From assembly GCF_018304965.1 (NCBI RefSeq), contig NZ_JAGQED010000006.1, positions 148,930 through 212,929 of the forward strand: 64,000 nucleotides of DNA, given 5' to 3'. The notes below the pieces were generated by a model. It saw only the letters and a program-made list of their open reading frames with translations. It was not told the DNA's origin and ran no database searches. This document shows positions 47,941 to 56,343 of this stretch, in pieces. A program made the position numbers and the translations under genes. Each line of letters begins with the position of its first letter. The stretch's first letter is position 1. This DNA comes from Collimonas antrihumi (lineage in GTDB: Bacteria > Pseudomonadota > Gammaproteobacteria > Burkholderiales > Burkholderiaceae_D).

Positions 47941-49137
47941 ATGACTAAGCAATTTCAAGAAGCGTATATCGTTTCCGCTACCCGTACGCCAATCGGCAAG
48001 GCGCCGCGCGGCATGTTCAAGAACACCCGTCCGGACGACCTGCTGGTGCGCGTCATGCAATCCGCCATGGCGCAGGTGCCAGGTCTCGATCCTAAACTGG
48101 TGCAGGACGCGATCATCGGCTGTTCTTTCCCTGAAGGCGCGCAAGGCCTGAACATGGCGCGTAACGCCGTGCTGCTGGCCGGCTTGCCGAATACCATCGG
48201 CGGCGTCACCGTTAACCGCTACTGCGCATCCGGTATCACCGCGATCGCCATGGCCGCCGACCGTATCCGTGTCGGCGAGGCAGACGTCATGATCGCCGGC
48301 GGCGCCGAATCGATGTCGATGGTACCGATGATGGGTTTCCATCCTTCGGTCAACATGAACGCGTTCAAGGATGAAAACGTCGGCATGGCCTACGGCATGG
48401 GGCTGACAGCAGAAAAAGTGGCCCAGCAATGGAAAGTTTCGCGTGAGGCGCAGGATGCGTTCTCGGTAGAGTCGCACCGTCGTGCCATCGCCGGCCAGCT
48501 GGCTGGTGAATTCAAGGACGAAACCACATCCGTCGACATCATCGAGCGCTTCCCCAATCTGGCCACCGGCGAGATCGACCTGAAGACCCGCAGCGTTGAT
48601 CGTGATGAAGGCGCACGTGCCGAATCGTCGATGGAAACACTGGGCAAACTGAAGGCAGTATTCGCCGCCAAAGGTACCGTCACCGCGGGCAACAGCTCGC
48701 AAATGTCGGACGGCGCCGGCGCCTTGATTCTGGTCAGCGAAAAAATCCTCAAGGAATTCAACCTGACTCCGCTGGCACGCTTCGTGTCGTTCGCAGTACG
48801 CGGCGTACCGCCGGAAATCATGGGCATCGGCCCTAAGGAAGCGATTCCTGCAGCGCTGCGCGCGGCCGGCCTGACCCAGGACCAGCTGGACTGGATCGAG
48901 CTGAATGAAGCATTCGCAGCGCAGGCGCTGGCAGTGATTCAGGATCTTGGCCTGGATCCATCCAAAGTCAACCCGTTGGGAGGCGCGATTGCATTGGGTC
49001 ACCCGCTCGGTGCGACCGGTGCGATCCGTGCTGCAACCGCGATTCACGGCATCCGTCGCCGCAACCAGAAATACGGCATGGTCACCATGTGCGTTGGTGC
49101 GGGCATGGGCGCTGCGGGTATTTTCGAGCGCATGTAA
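47941..49137 (+). CDS. fadA: Acetyl-CoA C-acyltransferase (3-ketoacyl-CoA thiolase)
   Basis: Cleaves 3-ketoacyl-CoA to acetyl-CoA and a shortened acyl-CoA. In 398 residues the nucleophile Cys95 lies in NRYCASGITAIAMAADRI, the catalytic His in GHPLGATGA and the second Cys384 in MCVGAGMGAAGIFE. It follows the fadB-like gene by 14 nt with GAGGAAGATCAAA before the ATG. An intrinsic terminator closes the operon 44 nt later. The exact chain specificity is not evident, so fadA is used in the sense of a beta-oxidation thiolase. Confidence 0.92.
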   Translation: MTKQFQEAYIVSATRTPIGKAPRGMFKNTRPDDLLVRVMQSAMAQVPGLDPKLVQDAIIGCSFPEGAQGLNMARNAVLLAGLPNTIGGVTVNRYCASGITAIAMAADRIRVGEADVMIAGGAESMSMVPMMGFHPSVNMNAFKDENVGMAYGMGLTAEKVAQQWKVSREAQDAFSVESHRRAIAGQLAGEFKDETTSVDIIERFPNLATGEIDLKTRSVDRDEGARAESSMETLGKLKAVFAAKGTVTAGNSSQMSDGAGALILVSEKILKEFNLTPLARFVSFAVRGVPPEIMGIGPKEAIPAALRAAGLTQDQLDWIELNEAFAAQALAVIQDLGLDPSKVNPLGGAIALGHPLGATGAIRAATAIHGIRRRNQKYGMVTMCVGAGMGAAGIFERM

Positions 49138-49180
49138 TTGTTTGAATCAAGCAGATTGTCATAAGCAATCGTAAAATACG

Positions 49181-49216
49181 AAAAAGCCGTGCAGCCATCC
49201 CCCGCACGGCTTTTTT
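49181..49216 (+). terminator. Intrinsic terminator of the beta-oxidation operon
   Basis: AAAAAGCCGTGC and GCACGGCTTTTTT form a perfect stem (GCCGTGC/GCACGGC) with an 11-nt loop and a T tail. The A run on the other side makes it potentially bidirectional. Confidence 0.95.
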
Positions 49217-49273
49217 GTCTTCTTTAATTTAATCGACGCGCCGCCTATTGAGTGCGCTGAACCGGAGCACCAG

Positions 49274-50038
49274 ATGGATATATTGACTAGTAAAGAGAAT
49301 GGCATCCTGACGATTGAATTCAATCGTTTAGAGAAGAAGAATGCGATCACCGCCGCGATGTATCAGACCATGGTCGATGCCTTGAAAGATGCGGAGACCG
49401 ATAGCACGATCAGGGCGATTTTGTTTACCGGCAAACCGCAGATTTTTAGCGCCGGCAACGACCTTGAAGATTTCATGAAAAACCGGCCGACAGGCTTCGA
49501 TAGCCCGGTGTTTCAATTCCTGTGGCAAATCAGTCATGCCAGCAAGCCGCTGGTGGCTGCGGTGGCGGGTGCTGCGGTTGGTATCGGCACCACCATGTTG
49601 ATGCATTGCGATCTGGTGTATGCCGCCGACAATGCCCGTTTCTCGATGCCGTTCACGCAACTGGGTTTGTGTCCGGAAGCCGCTTCCAGCTTGATCTTGC
49701 CGCAAATCGCCGGATACCAGCGCGCAGCTGAAAAACTGTTGCTGGGCGAGGCGTTTTCGGCAGAAGAAGCAAATGCCATGGGCCTGGTCAACAAGATATT
49801 GCCGGCGGAAGAATTGCTGGCGTTTGCACAAGCGCAGGCGGCCAAGCTGGTGGCTTTGCCGGCAGCGTCGATCCGCCTTACCAAAAGTCTGATGAAGGGC
49901 GACCAGACCGCTACTGTAGAAGCGCGGATGCAGCGCGAGATCGAACATTTCGGTGCGATGTTGACTGCCCCGGAAGCGGCAGAGGCATTCGCGGCTTTCT
50001 TCGCAAAACGAAAGCCGGATTTCAGTAAATTTGCATGA
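49274..50038 (+). CDS. Enoyl-CoA hydratase/isomerase family protein
   Basis: A 254-residue crotonase-fold protein. The oxyanion-hole segments are FSAGNDLEDF and VAGAAVGIGTTMLMHCDLVYA. In the second, the position of the usual catalytic glutamates is occupied differently from classical hydratases (FTQLGLCPEAASS retains one Glu), so isomerase or another crotonase activity is possible. It lies beyond the thiolase terminator and is thus a separate unit, though functionally likely tied to fatty-acid breakdown. It converges on the deaminase gene. Confidence 0.87.
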   Translation: MDILTSKENGILTIEFNRLEKKNAITAAMYQTMVDALKDAETDSTIRAILFTGKPQIFSAGNDLEDFMKNRPTGFDSPVFQFLWQISHASKPLVAAVAGAAVGIGTTMLMHCDLVYAADNARFSMPFTQLGLCPEAASSLILPQIAGYQRAAEKLLLGEAFSAEEANAMGLVNKILPAEELLAFAQAQAAKLVALPAASIRLTKSLMKGDQTATVEARMQREIEHFGAMLTAPEAAEAFAAFFAKRKPDFSKFA

Positions 50039-50062
50039 CCGGTAAATCCTGATGCACTAAGG

Positions 50063-51151
50063 TCACGCCGGTTCCGCCAAACGACTACGCAATGCATCGA
50101 AGCTGGCGCTCCATTCAGTACGCCATTGCTGACGCGTCTGTTCGTCGATCCACGCGCCGTCCAGACCGTTCAGCATGAATTCCCGCAGCTGATCGAGGCC
50201 GAAACCGAAGTGCAGCATCATCATGTGCCATGCCTCCGTAGGTGTCACCTTGTGTAGCGTCGGGTCATCGGTGTTGGGATGAATCTTGAGTCCCTGCTGA
50301 TACATGAACCGGATCGGATGTTCGCTGGCCCAGCGCTCGGGCGGCAGCGTGCGCAGATAGTAGGAATTGGTCGGCACCACCGTAAACAAGATACCTTTTT
50401 CGGCGCAGCGCTGCACGAATGCCGGGTTCTCCAGCACCGTGTAGCCGTGGTCGATACGGTCGACGCCCAACAGGTCGACTGCAGTCTCGACATTGGTCCA
50501 GGGCATGCCGAATTCACCGGCGTGCGCCGTTGTTTTCAGGCCCGCCTCACGCGCCATCCGATACGCTTTCCAGAACAGTTCCGGCGGATGTTCCGGCTCG
50601 CGGTAATCGATGCCGATGCCGACCACTTCCGGCACCCGATGCGCCAAGACCCACTCCACCATTTCTACCGCTTCCGCCGGATCGGCCTCGCGGTCGATAC
50701 TCGGGATCAGCCGCGACGTTATGCCGAAATCGGCTTGCGCTGCATGGATCGCATGCACGATTGCCGCCTGCGCCTGCGCATATGGAATCCGCGAGGTCTT
50801 CACCGTGCCGGTCGGATTCCAGAAAAATTCGCTGTATTGTACGCCGTGGCTGCTGGCGTCTTCGAGGTATTCGTAAGTGATTCGATACAGGTCTTCCGCA
50901 CTCGTCAGCAGATGTGCATCTAACGCACGCAACACCCGCAGTACGCCAACCGGCTTTTCGCCGCGGGTATAGAACGCATCGATTTCGGCACGCTCCACCG
51001 GCGCCTGCGTCTTGTTTGCCAGGTCTACGAACGTGTCGTAACGCACGGTGCCAAGCAAGTGACAATGAAGTTCCGCCTTTGGCATTAAACGGAGAAACTC
51101 GGTGAGTTCCAACCTGCTCTCGACGAAATCTGCTTGCCCCGGTAAAACCAT
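50063..51151 (-). CDS. Adenosine/adenine deaminase family protein
   Basis: A zinc TIM-barrel amidohydrolase of 362 residues with all metal and catalytic residues: His29 and His31 (ELHCHLLG), His210 and the proton-shuttling Glu213 (AHAGEFG), His235 (DRIDHGY), Asp295 and Asp296 (NTDDPTLH). It deaminates adenosine, adenine or a related purine; the motifs do not separate these clearly. The ATG at 51151 has AGGAGG 7 nt upstream. The neighbouring NCS2 permease and LysR gene, with a shared 29-bp upstream motif, suggest an inducible purine uptake and salvage module. Confidence 0.87.
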   Translation of the reverse strand: MVLPGQADFVESRLELTEFLRLMPKAELHCHLLGTVRYDTFVDLANKTQAPVERAEIDAFYTRGEKPVGVLRVLRALDAHLLTSAEDLYRITYEYLEDASSHGVQYSEFFWNPTGTVKTSRIPYAQAQAAIVHAIHAAQADFGITSRLIPSIDREADPAEAVEMVEWVLAHRVPEVVGIGIDYREPEHPPELFWKAYRMAREAGLKTTAHAGEFGMPWTNVETAVDLLGVDRIDHGYTVLENPAFVQRCAEKGILFTVVPTNSYYLRTLPPERWASEHPIRFMYQQGLKIHPNTDDPTLHKVTPTEAWHMMMLHFGFGLDQLREFMLNGLDGAWIDEQTRQQWRTEWSASFDALRSRLAEPA

Positions 51152-51236
51152 GTTGCTGCCTCCTGTGATGCGCATGAACTATTCTGCTTGATTCTGGTTT
51201 GATTATTTCCACAGCCAGAATAGAACCGCTTCAATC

Positions 51237-51265
51237 ATAAATCAAATTTTATTAATCTATAGTTC
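51237..51265 (-). promoter_or_regulatory. 29-bp operator-like motif upstream of the deaminase gene
   Basis: Read on the minus strand, toward the deaminase, it begins GAACTATAGATTAATAAAAT. It matches the element at 52293-52321 at 28 of 29 positions in the opposite orientation. It ends 86 nt upstream of the deaminase start. It is probably a binding site for the LysR protein encoded between the two copies. Confidence 0.65.
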
Positions 51266-51313
51266 GATCATTTTATTTTATTCTAATCGCTGGCGACGAT
51301 CGAGCTTACCCTG

Positions 51314-52264
51314 TTACGCGACCCGTAAAAGTGCCGCACGCAAAGCACTGAAGCATTGCGCGACAGTCGGGCTGCGCGGCGCGTGGTGCGTGCGCATCAG
51401 AGCGATCGAACGTGCCACTCGCGGCTTCACCAGCGAACGGGTGACTAGCGCCGGATCGTACAAGGTTTCCGTATATAGCCTGGGTAAGATCGCCAGCGCC
51501 AGGCCGGCGCGCACCAGTCCGTACAACGGTTCGGTGTGTTCTATCCGATAGGCCGGCTCCAGTGTCAATCCATGCGCGGCAATCGTCGCGCTGACCAGGT
51601 CGCTGACGCTCCCGCGCTGGAACACCGCGATCTCCCGTCCGGCTAGCAATTGCCATGGCACCGTGGCGTGGTGGCTGAGCGGATCGTCGGCGGGCAGCAG
51701 CAATACCATTTCGTCTTCCCATAGCGTATGGTGCTCGAAGGGTGTTTTTCCCTTTGGAGCGACGCCGATCCCGAGATCAACTTCGCCCCGCTCGATCGCA
51801 TTCAACAGGTCGCTATTGGGCAGATCGATCAATTCGATACGCAATGGGGCATGCGCCTGCCGTATTGCTGCCAGCGTCGGCAGCAGTCGCGTTGCGGCAG
51901 ATGGAATCAGGCCTACTCTTACTGTGTGGGCTTGCGTGGTGAAACTGCTGGCCATGTCGGTAAATGCACTGCGTGCAGTGTTGAGCAGGTGTTCGGCCAG
52001 CGGCAGTATCGCGGCACCGGCTTCGGTCAGTGTAACGCGATGGCTGGACCGGTCGAACAAAGCGCCGCCAAACTGTTTCTCCATCTGCCGGATCGCGGCA
52101 CTCAGTGCAGGTTGTGTGACGGACAGCTGCAATGCGGTTTCGGTGAAGCTGCGGCTATACGCAAGCGTGACGAAATACAACATTTGCCGTAATGACAATG
52201 CTGGTAATGGCGCTATCCGGGAAGTGTTTCTCGGTGCGGGATGGTCGGATGGAATGGTAGTCAT
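51314..52264 (-). CDS. LysR-family regulator of the purine module
   Basis: A 316-residue LysR protein: helix-turn-helix at about 25-85 (SFTETALQLSVTQPALSAAI), then a substrate-binding-like domain from about residue 110 (VRVGLIPSAATRLLPTLAAI). It lies between the deaminase gene (same strand, 162 nt downstream) and the divergent NCS2 permease. Both intergenic regions carry the same 29-bp motif, oriented toward the respective target gene, which supports control of both. The effector is likely a purine or purine metabolite (inference). Confidence 0.87.
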   Translation of the reverse strand: MTTIPSDHPAPRNTSRIAPLPALSLRQMLYFVTLAYSRSFTETALQLSVTQPALSAAIRQMEKQFGGALFDRSSHRVTLTEAGAAILPLAEHLLNTARSAFTDMASSFTTQAHTVRVGLIPSAATRLLPTLAAIRQAHAPLRIELIDLPNSDLLNAIERGEVDLGIGVAPKGKTPFEHHTLWEDEMVLLLPADDPLSHHATVPWQLLAGREIAVFQRGSVSDLVSATIAAHGLTLEPAYRIEHTEPLYGLVRAGLALAILPRLYTETLYDPALVTRSLVKPRVARSIALMRTHHAPRSPTVAQCFSALRAALLRVA

Positions 52265-52292
52265 CGGCTGTCATGCATTAAATAAAATTATA

Positions 52293-52321
52293 GAACTATA
52301 GATTAATAAAATTGGATTTAT
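52293..52321 (+). promoter_or_regulatory. 29-bp operator-like motif upstream of lysR and the permease
   Basis: GAACTATAGATTAATAAAAT begins this copy, oriented toward the permease. It is the inverted twin (28 of 29) of 51237-51265 and lies 29 nt upstream of the lysR start and about 230 nt upstream of the permease start. Shared AT-rich sequence extends about 12 bp further. The remaining spacer to 52551 shows no convincing gene. Confidence 0.65.
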
Positions 52322-52551
52322 AGAGAGCGCAGTTTTATTCTAGACAATGACAGCAAGTATTGCGAGGAATTGCGAGGAACATGTGTTGTCTGCGCCGACT
52401 GTCAGCGTTTGGCGCGGCCTCGGCGGCCAGACGCGGTCACCGGGCAGCTATCAGGTGATTGCACGCGAGCTGCAGATATCTATTCCGACCTACGCGATCA
52501 GAACGACTAACAATTATTTCGTGAAGACAAGCAATCATGGAGACAACTAAC

Positions 52552-53907
52552 ATGAAAACAACCGCACGGGCAGTGAAGCCGCCTGCGGCCCGCCGTCGCT
52601 GGTTCGATCGACAGTTTGCGCTCACCGAGCGCAGCACCACGGTCCGTACCGAAATCATCGCGGGAATCACCTCGTTTCTGGCTTGTGCCTATCTGCTGAT
52701 CGTGATTCCCAGCCTGCTCTCGACCGGCGGCATGGATCGTGGCGCGACTACAACCGCAACCATTATCGTGTTCGTGCTGGCTACCGTGCTGATGGCTTTC
52801 TACGGTAACTTGCCCTTCATCGTCGGCCCCGGACTCGGCGGTTCGGCGATTGTCGGCGTCACGCTGGCCGCGAGCGAACACGTTGCATGGCAGATCGGGA
52901 TCGGCATTGCCTTCTGGTCCGGCGTGCTGTTCATGGTGCTGACCGTGTTCAAGTTGCGCGAAGTCGTGACCCGCACGGTGCCGCTGCAAATCAAGCTCGG
53001 GCTGACCGCATCGATCGGCCTGTTCATCACGATGCTCGGTTTCCGCAATGCCGGCCTGGTGGTCGCCAATGCGAAGACCAATGCCTTCATGCTCGGCAAT
53101 TTCACCGCGCCTGGCGCCTGCGTTGCATTGATCGGTTTTGCGGTTGCGGTGTTTCTGCAAGCGCGCAAGATTCCCGGAGCGATTCTTTGGGCGATCCTGA
53201 TCGCCACCGGCGCCGGTATCCCGCTCGGCGTGACCAAGCTGCCGCAGACGCTATTCGCGATGCCGCACTCGATCGAGCCGATCTTTTTCAAGCTCAACCT
53301 GATCGATTCACTCAGCCTCTCGTTCCTGCCGTATCTGTTCGCATTCTTCGCTTCCGAATTCTTTTCGACGATGGGCACCACGCTGGCGGTCGGCGACAAA
53401 GCCGGGATGCTCGACGAGCACGGCAATATGGAGCAGATCAACAAACCGTTTGTGGTCGATTCGATTTCCGCCACTGTCGGCGCGTTGTTCGGGATTCCGG
53501 CGCTGACTGCTCTGGTCGAGTCGGCGGCCGGCGTCGAGGCTGGTGGCCGCACCGGTTTGACCGCGCTCGCTGCGGCGCTGATGTTCCTCCTGATGCTGTT
53601 GTTTACGCCGATCGCGCTGATGATCCCGAAGGAGGCTACCGCGCCCGCCTTGTTGTTGATCGGTTTGTCGATGTTCTCTGGTTTGCGCCGGGTCGACATG
53701 GATAATTTCACCGAAGGCTTGCCGGTGATGCTGATGGTACTTCTCACGCTAATCTCGAACAGCTTCGGGACCGGGATTGCCGGCGGCCTGCTGTGCTACG
53801 TGATCATCAAGTTGCTCGCGGGGCGCGCCAAGGATGTGCCGATAGGCCTCTATGTTCTGGCGTTGCCCCTGGCCTATTACTTCTGGACGGTGGTTTCGAA
53901 ACATTGA
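52552..53907 (+). CDS. NCS2 family purine permease (AzgA-like)
   Basis: A 451-residue membrane transporter with about 12-14 helices of the AzgA-type adenine/hypoxanthine/guanine:H+ symporters. Family segments are RTEIIAGITSFLACAYLLIV, PFIVGPGLGGSAIVG, FFASEFFSTMGTTLAVGDKAG and SAAGVEAGGRTGLTAL, the last two lining the substrate site. The ATG at 52552 has GGAG 9 nt upstream; an ATG at 52537 adds five residues without an RBS. It forms a module with the deaminase and LysR genes. Confidence 0.9.
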   Translation: MKTTARAVKPPAARRRWFDRQFALTERSTTVRTEIIAGITSFLACAYLLIVIPSLLSTGGMDRGATTTATIIVFVLATVLMAFYGNLPFIVGPGLGGSAIVGVTLAASEHVAWQIGIGIAFWSGVLFMVLTVFKLREVVTRTVPLQIKLGLTASIGLFITMLGFRNAGLVVANAKTNAFMLGNFTAPGACVALIGFAVAVFLQARKIPGAILWAILIATGAGIPLGVTKLPQTLFAMPHSIEPIFFKLNLIDSLSLSFLPYLFAFFASEFFSTMGTTLAVGDKAGMLDEHGNMEQINKPFVVDSISATVGALFGIPALTALVESAAGVEAGGRTGLTALAAALMFLLMLLFTPIALMIPKEATAPALLLIGLSMFSGLRRVDMDNFTEGLPVMLMVLLTLISNSFGTGIAGGLLCYVIIKLLAGRAKDVPIGLYVLALPLAYYFWTVVSKH

Positions 53908-54249
53908 TTTTTCAATTATTGAAAACGATAAATACAGCGACAGGCACAGCGACCGCCACATATAAGATCGCGCGCCTGCAGCCATCGACGTAAGAGGAGA
54001 TATCACAACGAAATTATTTTCGACGACTAGTCCGTTCGACCTTCGCGTCACATAACACCACGCGCTGAACGCACTGCGTGGGATCCCCCTTTCCATCTGA
54101 ATCACTCTGGGTTGCATGACTCCGGGAGGGCTTTTTTTGTCCTCGTTTTCGGGTGAGTGCATTCAGTAACAGAAATGCTTGAAGCAAAAAAATAAGGCAA
54201 CCAACGATTGCCACGGATGATTTATCGGTTAACTATAGGAGATGTAACA
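53908..54249. other. 342-nt spacer between permease and porin, no gene seen
   Basis: It contains a small inverted repeat CCACGC (54058-54063) / GCGTGG (54076-54081) and a T run at about 54130-54137 without a matching stem. The porin RBS region AGGAGATGTAACA is at its end. No ORF here is supported by composition or start signals. The long leader may hold porin regulatory sites. Confidence 0.5.
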
Positions 54250-55269
54250 ATGAAAAAAATAATGATCGCTGTATCCCTGCTCGCTGTCGGCGCGGGTGTC
54301 GCTCATGCGCAAAGCAACGTGACAATTTATGGTGTGGCCGATTCTTATCTGGATTTCGGCAATAACGGCAAACAAAACGTCAGCCGCCTTCAAAGCGGCG
54401 GCATCAACGGCTCTCGCCTTGGCTTCAAGGGTAGCGAAGACCTCGGCGGAGGATTGAGGGCGATCTATACGCTGGAAATGGGGATTAATCTCGATGACGG
54501 CACTTCGGGGCAGGGCGGCGTGGCATTTGGCCGCCAGTCCTGGGTTGGACTGGATGGAAGATGGGGAGCGCTGACCATCGGTCGCCAATACTCGCCATTG
54601 TTCGTGACGACGCTGAAATACGGTATGGGCGGTGGCTTGGGCTGGGGTAATGCGTCCAATTACTTCACCGATTTTTCGGTTGCTACGCGGCTGAATAACT
54701 CAATCAACTATGTCTCTCCCAATCTGTCTGGCTTCACGTTGAGAAGCATGTATGCGTTGGGTGAAAACCCGAATGCAGGGCAGCGTAAAGTCGGTAATAT
54801 CGCCAGCATTTCCGGCCAGTATGACAACGGTCCGCTGTCGGCCAGCCTGGTGTATTTGACCCGCAACACGACCACCAGCAATACCGACAAATGGGCGACG
54901 CTTGGAGTCTCCTATGATTTTGGCGTGGTGAAAGCAGGTTTGCTATATCAGGCGCGGCGCGACGATGCTAATCTCGCGCGCAACAATTACTTTGAAATCA
55001 GCGCCACCAAACCGCTCGGCAACGGTTCGCTGCTGGTCAGCTATGGCGGATTCCAGAACAAGCTGATCCGCAATGCCGATGCCAAAGCGCTGAGCCTGCG
55101 TTATGACTACTATCTGTCGAAGCGCACCACCGTCTACACCGGTATCGCGAAAATTCGCAACGATGCCAAAGCCACCTTCGGTATAGATGGCGCCACCGGT
55201 TCGGCGCTGGTAGTCGCCAATGGCAACGATCCGCGTTCGATCATTTTCGGCATCAAGCACGCGTTCTGA
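54250..55269 (+). CDS. Gram-negative porin
   Basis: A trimeric outer-membrane porin of 339 residues. The signal peptide (1-20) ends AHA-QS, and the mature protein begins SNVTIYGVADSYLDFGNNGK, typical of Burkholderiales/Neisseria-type porins. The constriction-loop signature is replaced by a glycine-rich segment around FVTTLKYGMGGGLGWGN. It ends with KHAF (terminal Phe). GGAGATG precedes the ATG at 54250; the frame opens at 54208. It is terminated by a hairpin at 55290-55319. Confidence 0.93.
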   Translation: MKKIMIAVSLLAVGAGVAHAQSNVTIYGVADSYLDFGNNGKQNVSRLQSGGINGSRLGFKGSEDLGGGLRAIYTLEMGINLDDGTSGQGGVAFGRQSWVGLDGRWGALTIGRQYSPLFVTTLKYGMGGGLGWGNASNYFTDFSVATRLNNSINYVSPNLSGFTLRSMYALGENPNAGQRKVGNIASISGQYDNGPLSASLVYLTRNTTTSNTDKWATLGVSYDFGVVKAGLLYQARRDDANLARNNYFEISATKPLGNGSLLVSYGGFQNKLIRNADAKALSLRYDYYLSKRTTVYTGIAKIRNDAKATFGIDGATGSALVVANGNDPRSIIFGIKHAF

Positions 55270-55289
55270 TCAACTGGAAATTTACGCGT

Positions 55290-55319
55290 AAAAAACCCGA
55301 CAACAGGTCGGGTTTTTTA
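55290..55319 (+). terminator. Intrinsic terminator of the porin gene
   Basis: AAAAACCCGAC and GTCGGGTTTTT form a perfect stem around a short loop followed by T residues. The A run makes it usable from the opposite strand for the convergent entericidin gene. Confidence 0.95.
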
Positions 55320-55352
55320 TTATCTTGGGAATCACGCGAAAGCTACGACAAA

Positions 55353-55502
55353 CTACATTTTCTTTTGCGTGTCTTGCGCCGCGTCTTTTACCTTTTCGCC
55401 ACCGGTTTTTACGTCCTGGCCCATGCCGGCAATCGTATTGCAAGCTGATAGTGCGCCTAGCACGCCAAACATTGCCGCAATTACCATTATCTTCTTCAGC
55501 AT
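55353..55502 (-). CDS. Entericidin EcnA/B family lipoprotein
   Basis: A 49-residue lipoprotein precursor. The signal peptide ends LSAC with lipidated Cys21, leaving a mature peptide of 29 residues (NTIAGMGQDVKTGGEKV... ending QKKM), which matches the entericidin family. In E. coli EcnA/EcnB act as an antidote/toxin lipoprotein pair in stationary phase; here only one gene is present. The ATG at 55502 has AAAGGAG upstream; the longer frame to 55544 is rejected. Confidence 0.88.
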   Translation of the reverse strand: MLKKIMVIAAMFGVLGALSACNTIAGMGQDVKTGGEKVKDAAQDTQKKM

Positions 55503-55571
55503 CGTGTGCTCCTTTAGGTGAGGGTAAGGCAACAATCTTATCACTAGAATTCCGCCGGGCGAAAAAGTAAA

Positions 55572-56243
55572 TTAATGCGCTTGCCATAACAATAAGAGGC
55601 CGCTCACCCCGTCCCACAGGATCTGCACGCCGATACAGAGCAAGATGAACGAAGTCATGCGCTGCATCACGGTGGTGCCGGTGTCGCCTAGCAGGCGTAT
55701 CAATACGCCTGCAAAACGGTTGCAGAGATAGACGATCAGTGCCGCTATTGCGAGGCCGGCGACGGCGGCGACCAGAGACAGCGGCAGCGGCACGTTCGGC
55801 ACGCGTACGCCGGCGCCCAGGGTGATGGCGACCGAGATCGAACCGGGGCCGACGGTGAGCGGGAACGCCAAAGGATAAAAAGCTTTCTTCGAGGCGAGCG
55901 CCTCAGTCCAGAGCGATTCAGGTACGGCTTCTGCCATCGGCATTTCATCGGAGTTCAGCATTTTCCAGGCGGTGGCCACCACCAGCAGGCCACCGGCGAC
56001 TTTCACCACGGGCAGCGACAGCCCGAAAAAAGCCAGTACGTGGGTGCCGATGAACATGCCGCCCATCAGCAGCAGGAAGGAATTGATAGCTACTCCGCGC
56101 GCCAGTGCGTTGCGGGTGGCGTCGGATGCGGTGATGGTCAGCGCGTGGAAAATCGGCGCGCCGCCGGGCGGGTTCATGATCGGTAATAACGCCGCCAGCA
56201 CGAACAGCACGGTCTTCAGGAAGCTCAGTAAGTGGAATTCCAT
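55572..56243 (-). CDS. MarC-family integral membrane protein
   Basis: A 223-residue protein with six membrane helices and the MarC (UPF0056) features LLPIMNPPGGAPIFHALT at the N-terminus and KAFYPLAFPLTVGPGSISVA mid-protein. Despite the historical name, MarC proteins are not established multidrug pumps; the function is unknown. It is followed by the entericidin gene on the same strand (69 nt) and preceded by the cyclodeaminase-like gene. Confidence 0.87.
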   Translation of the reverse strand: MEFHLLSFLKTVLFVLAALLPIMNPPGGAPIFHALTITASDATRNALARGVAINSFLLLMGGMFIGTHVLAFFGLSLPVVKVAGGLLVVATAWKMLNSDEMPMAEAVPESLWTEALASKKAFYPLAFPLTVGPGSISVAITLGAGVRVPNVPLPLSLVAAVAGLAIAALIVYLCNRFAGVLIRLLGDTGTTVMQRMTSFILLCIGVQILWDGVSGLLLLWQAH

Positions 56244-56343
56244 GTGCGCATGTCGTCAGTAGTCATCGGTGGCCCGATTCTAGACTGACGGCATGGCGGC
56301 GGCAAGCAATGCCGCGCATAATGGGGAAGATGCAGGAAGGAAC

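Noticed and set aside
52347..52550. 67-residue plus-strand frame upstream of the NCS2 permease
   Set aside because: No RBS, no recognisable domain, and it runs through the region expected to hold permease control elements; kept as non-coding spacer.
54100..54140. Intrinsic terminator of the permease gene at the T run
   Set aside because: The sequence before the T run does not form a GC-rich stem of useful length.
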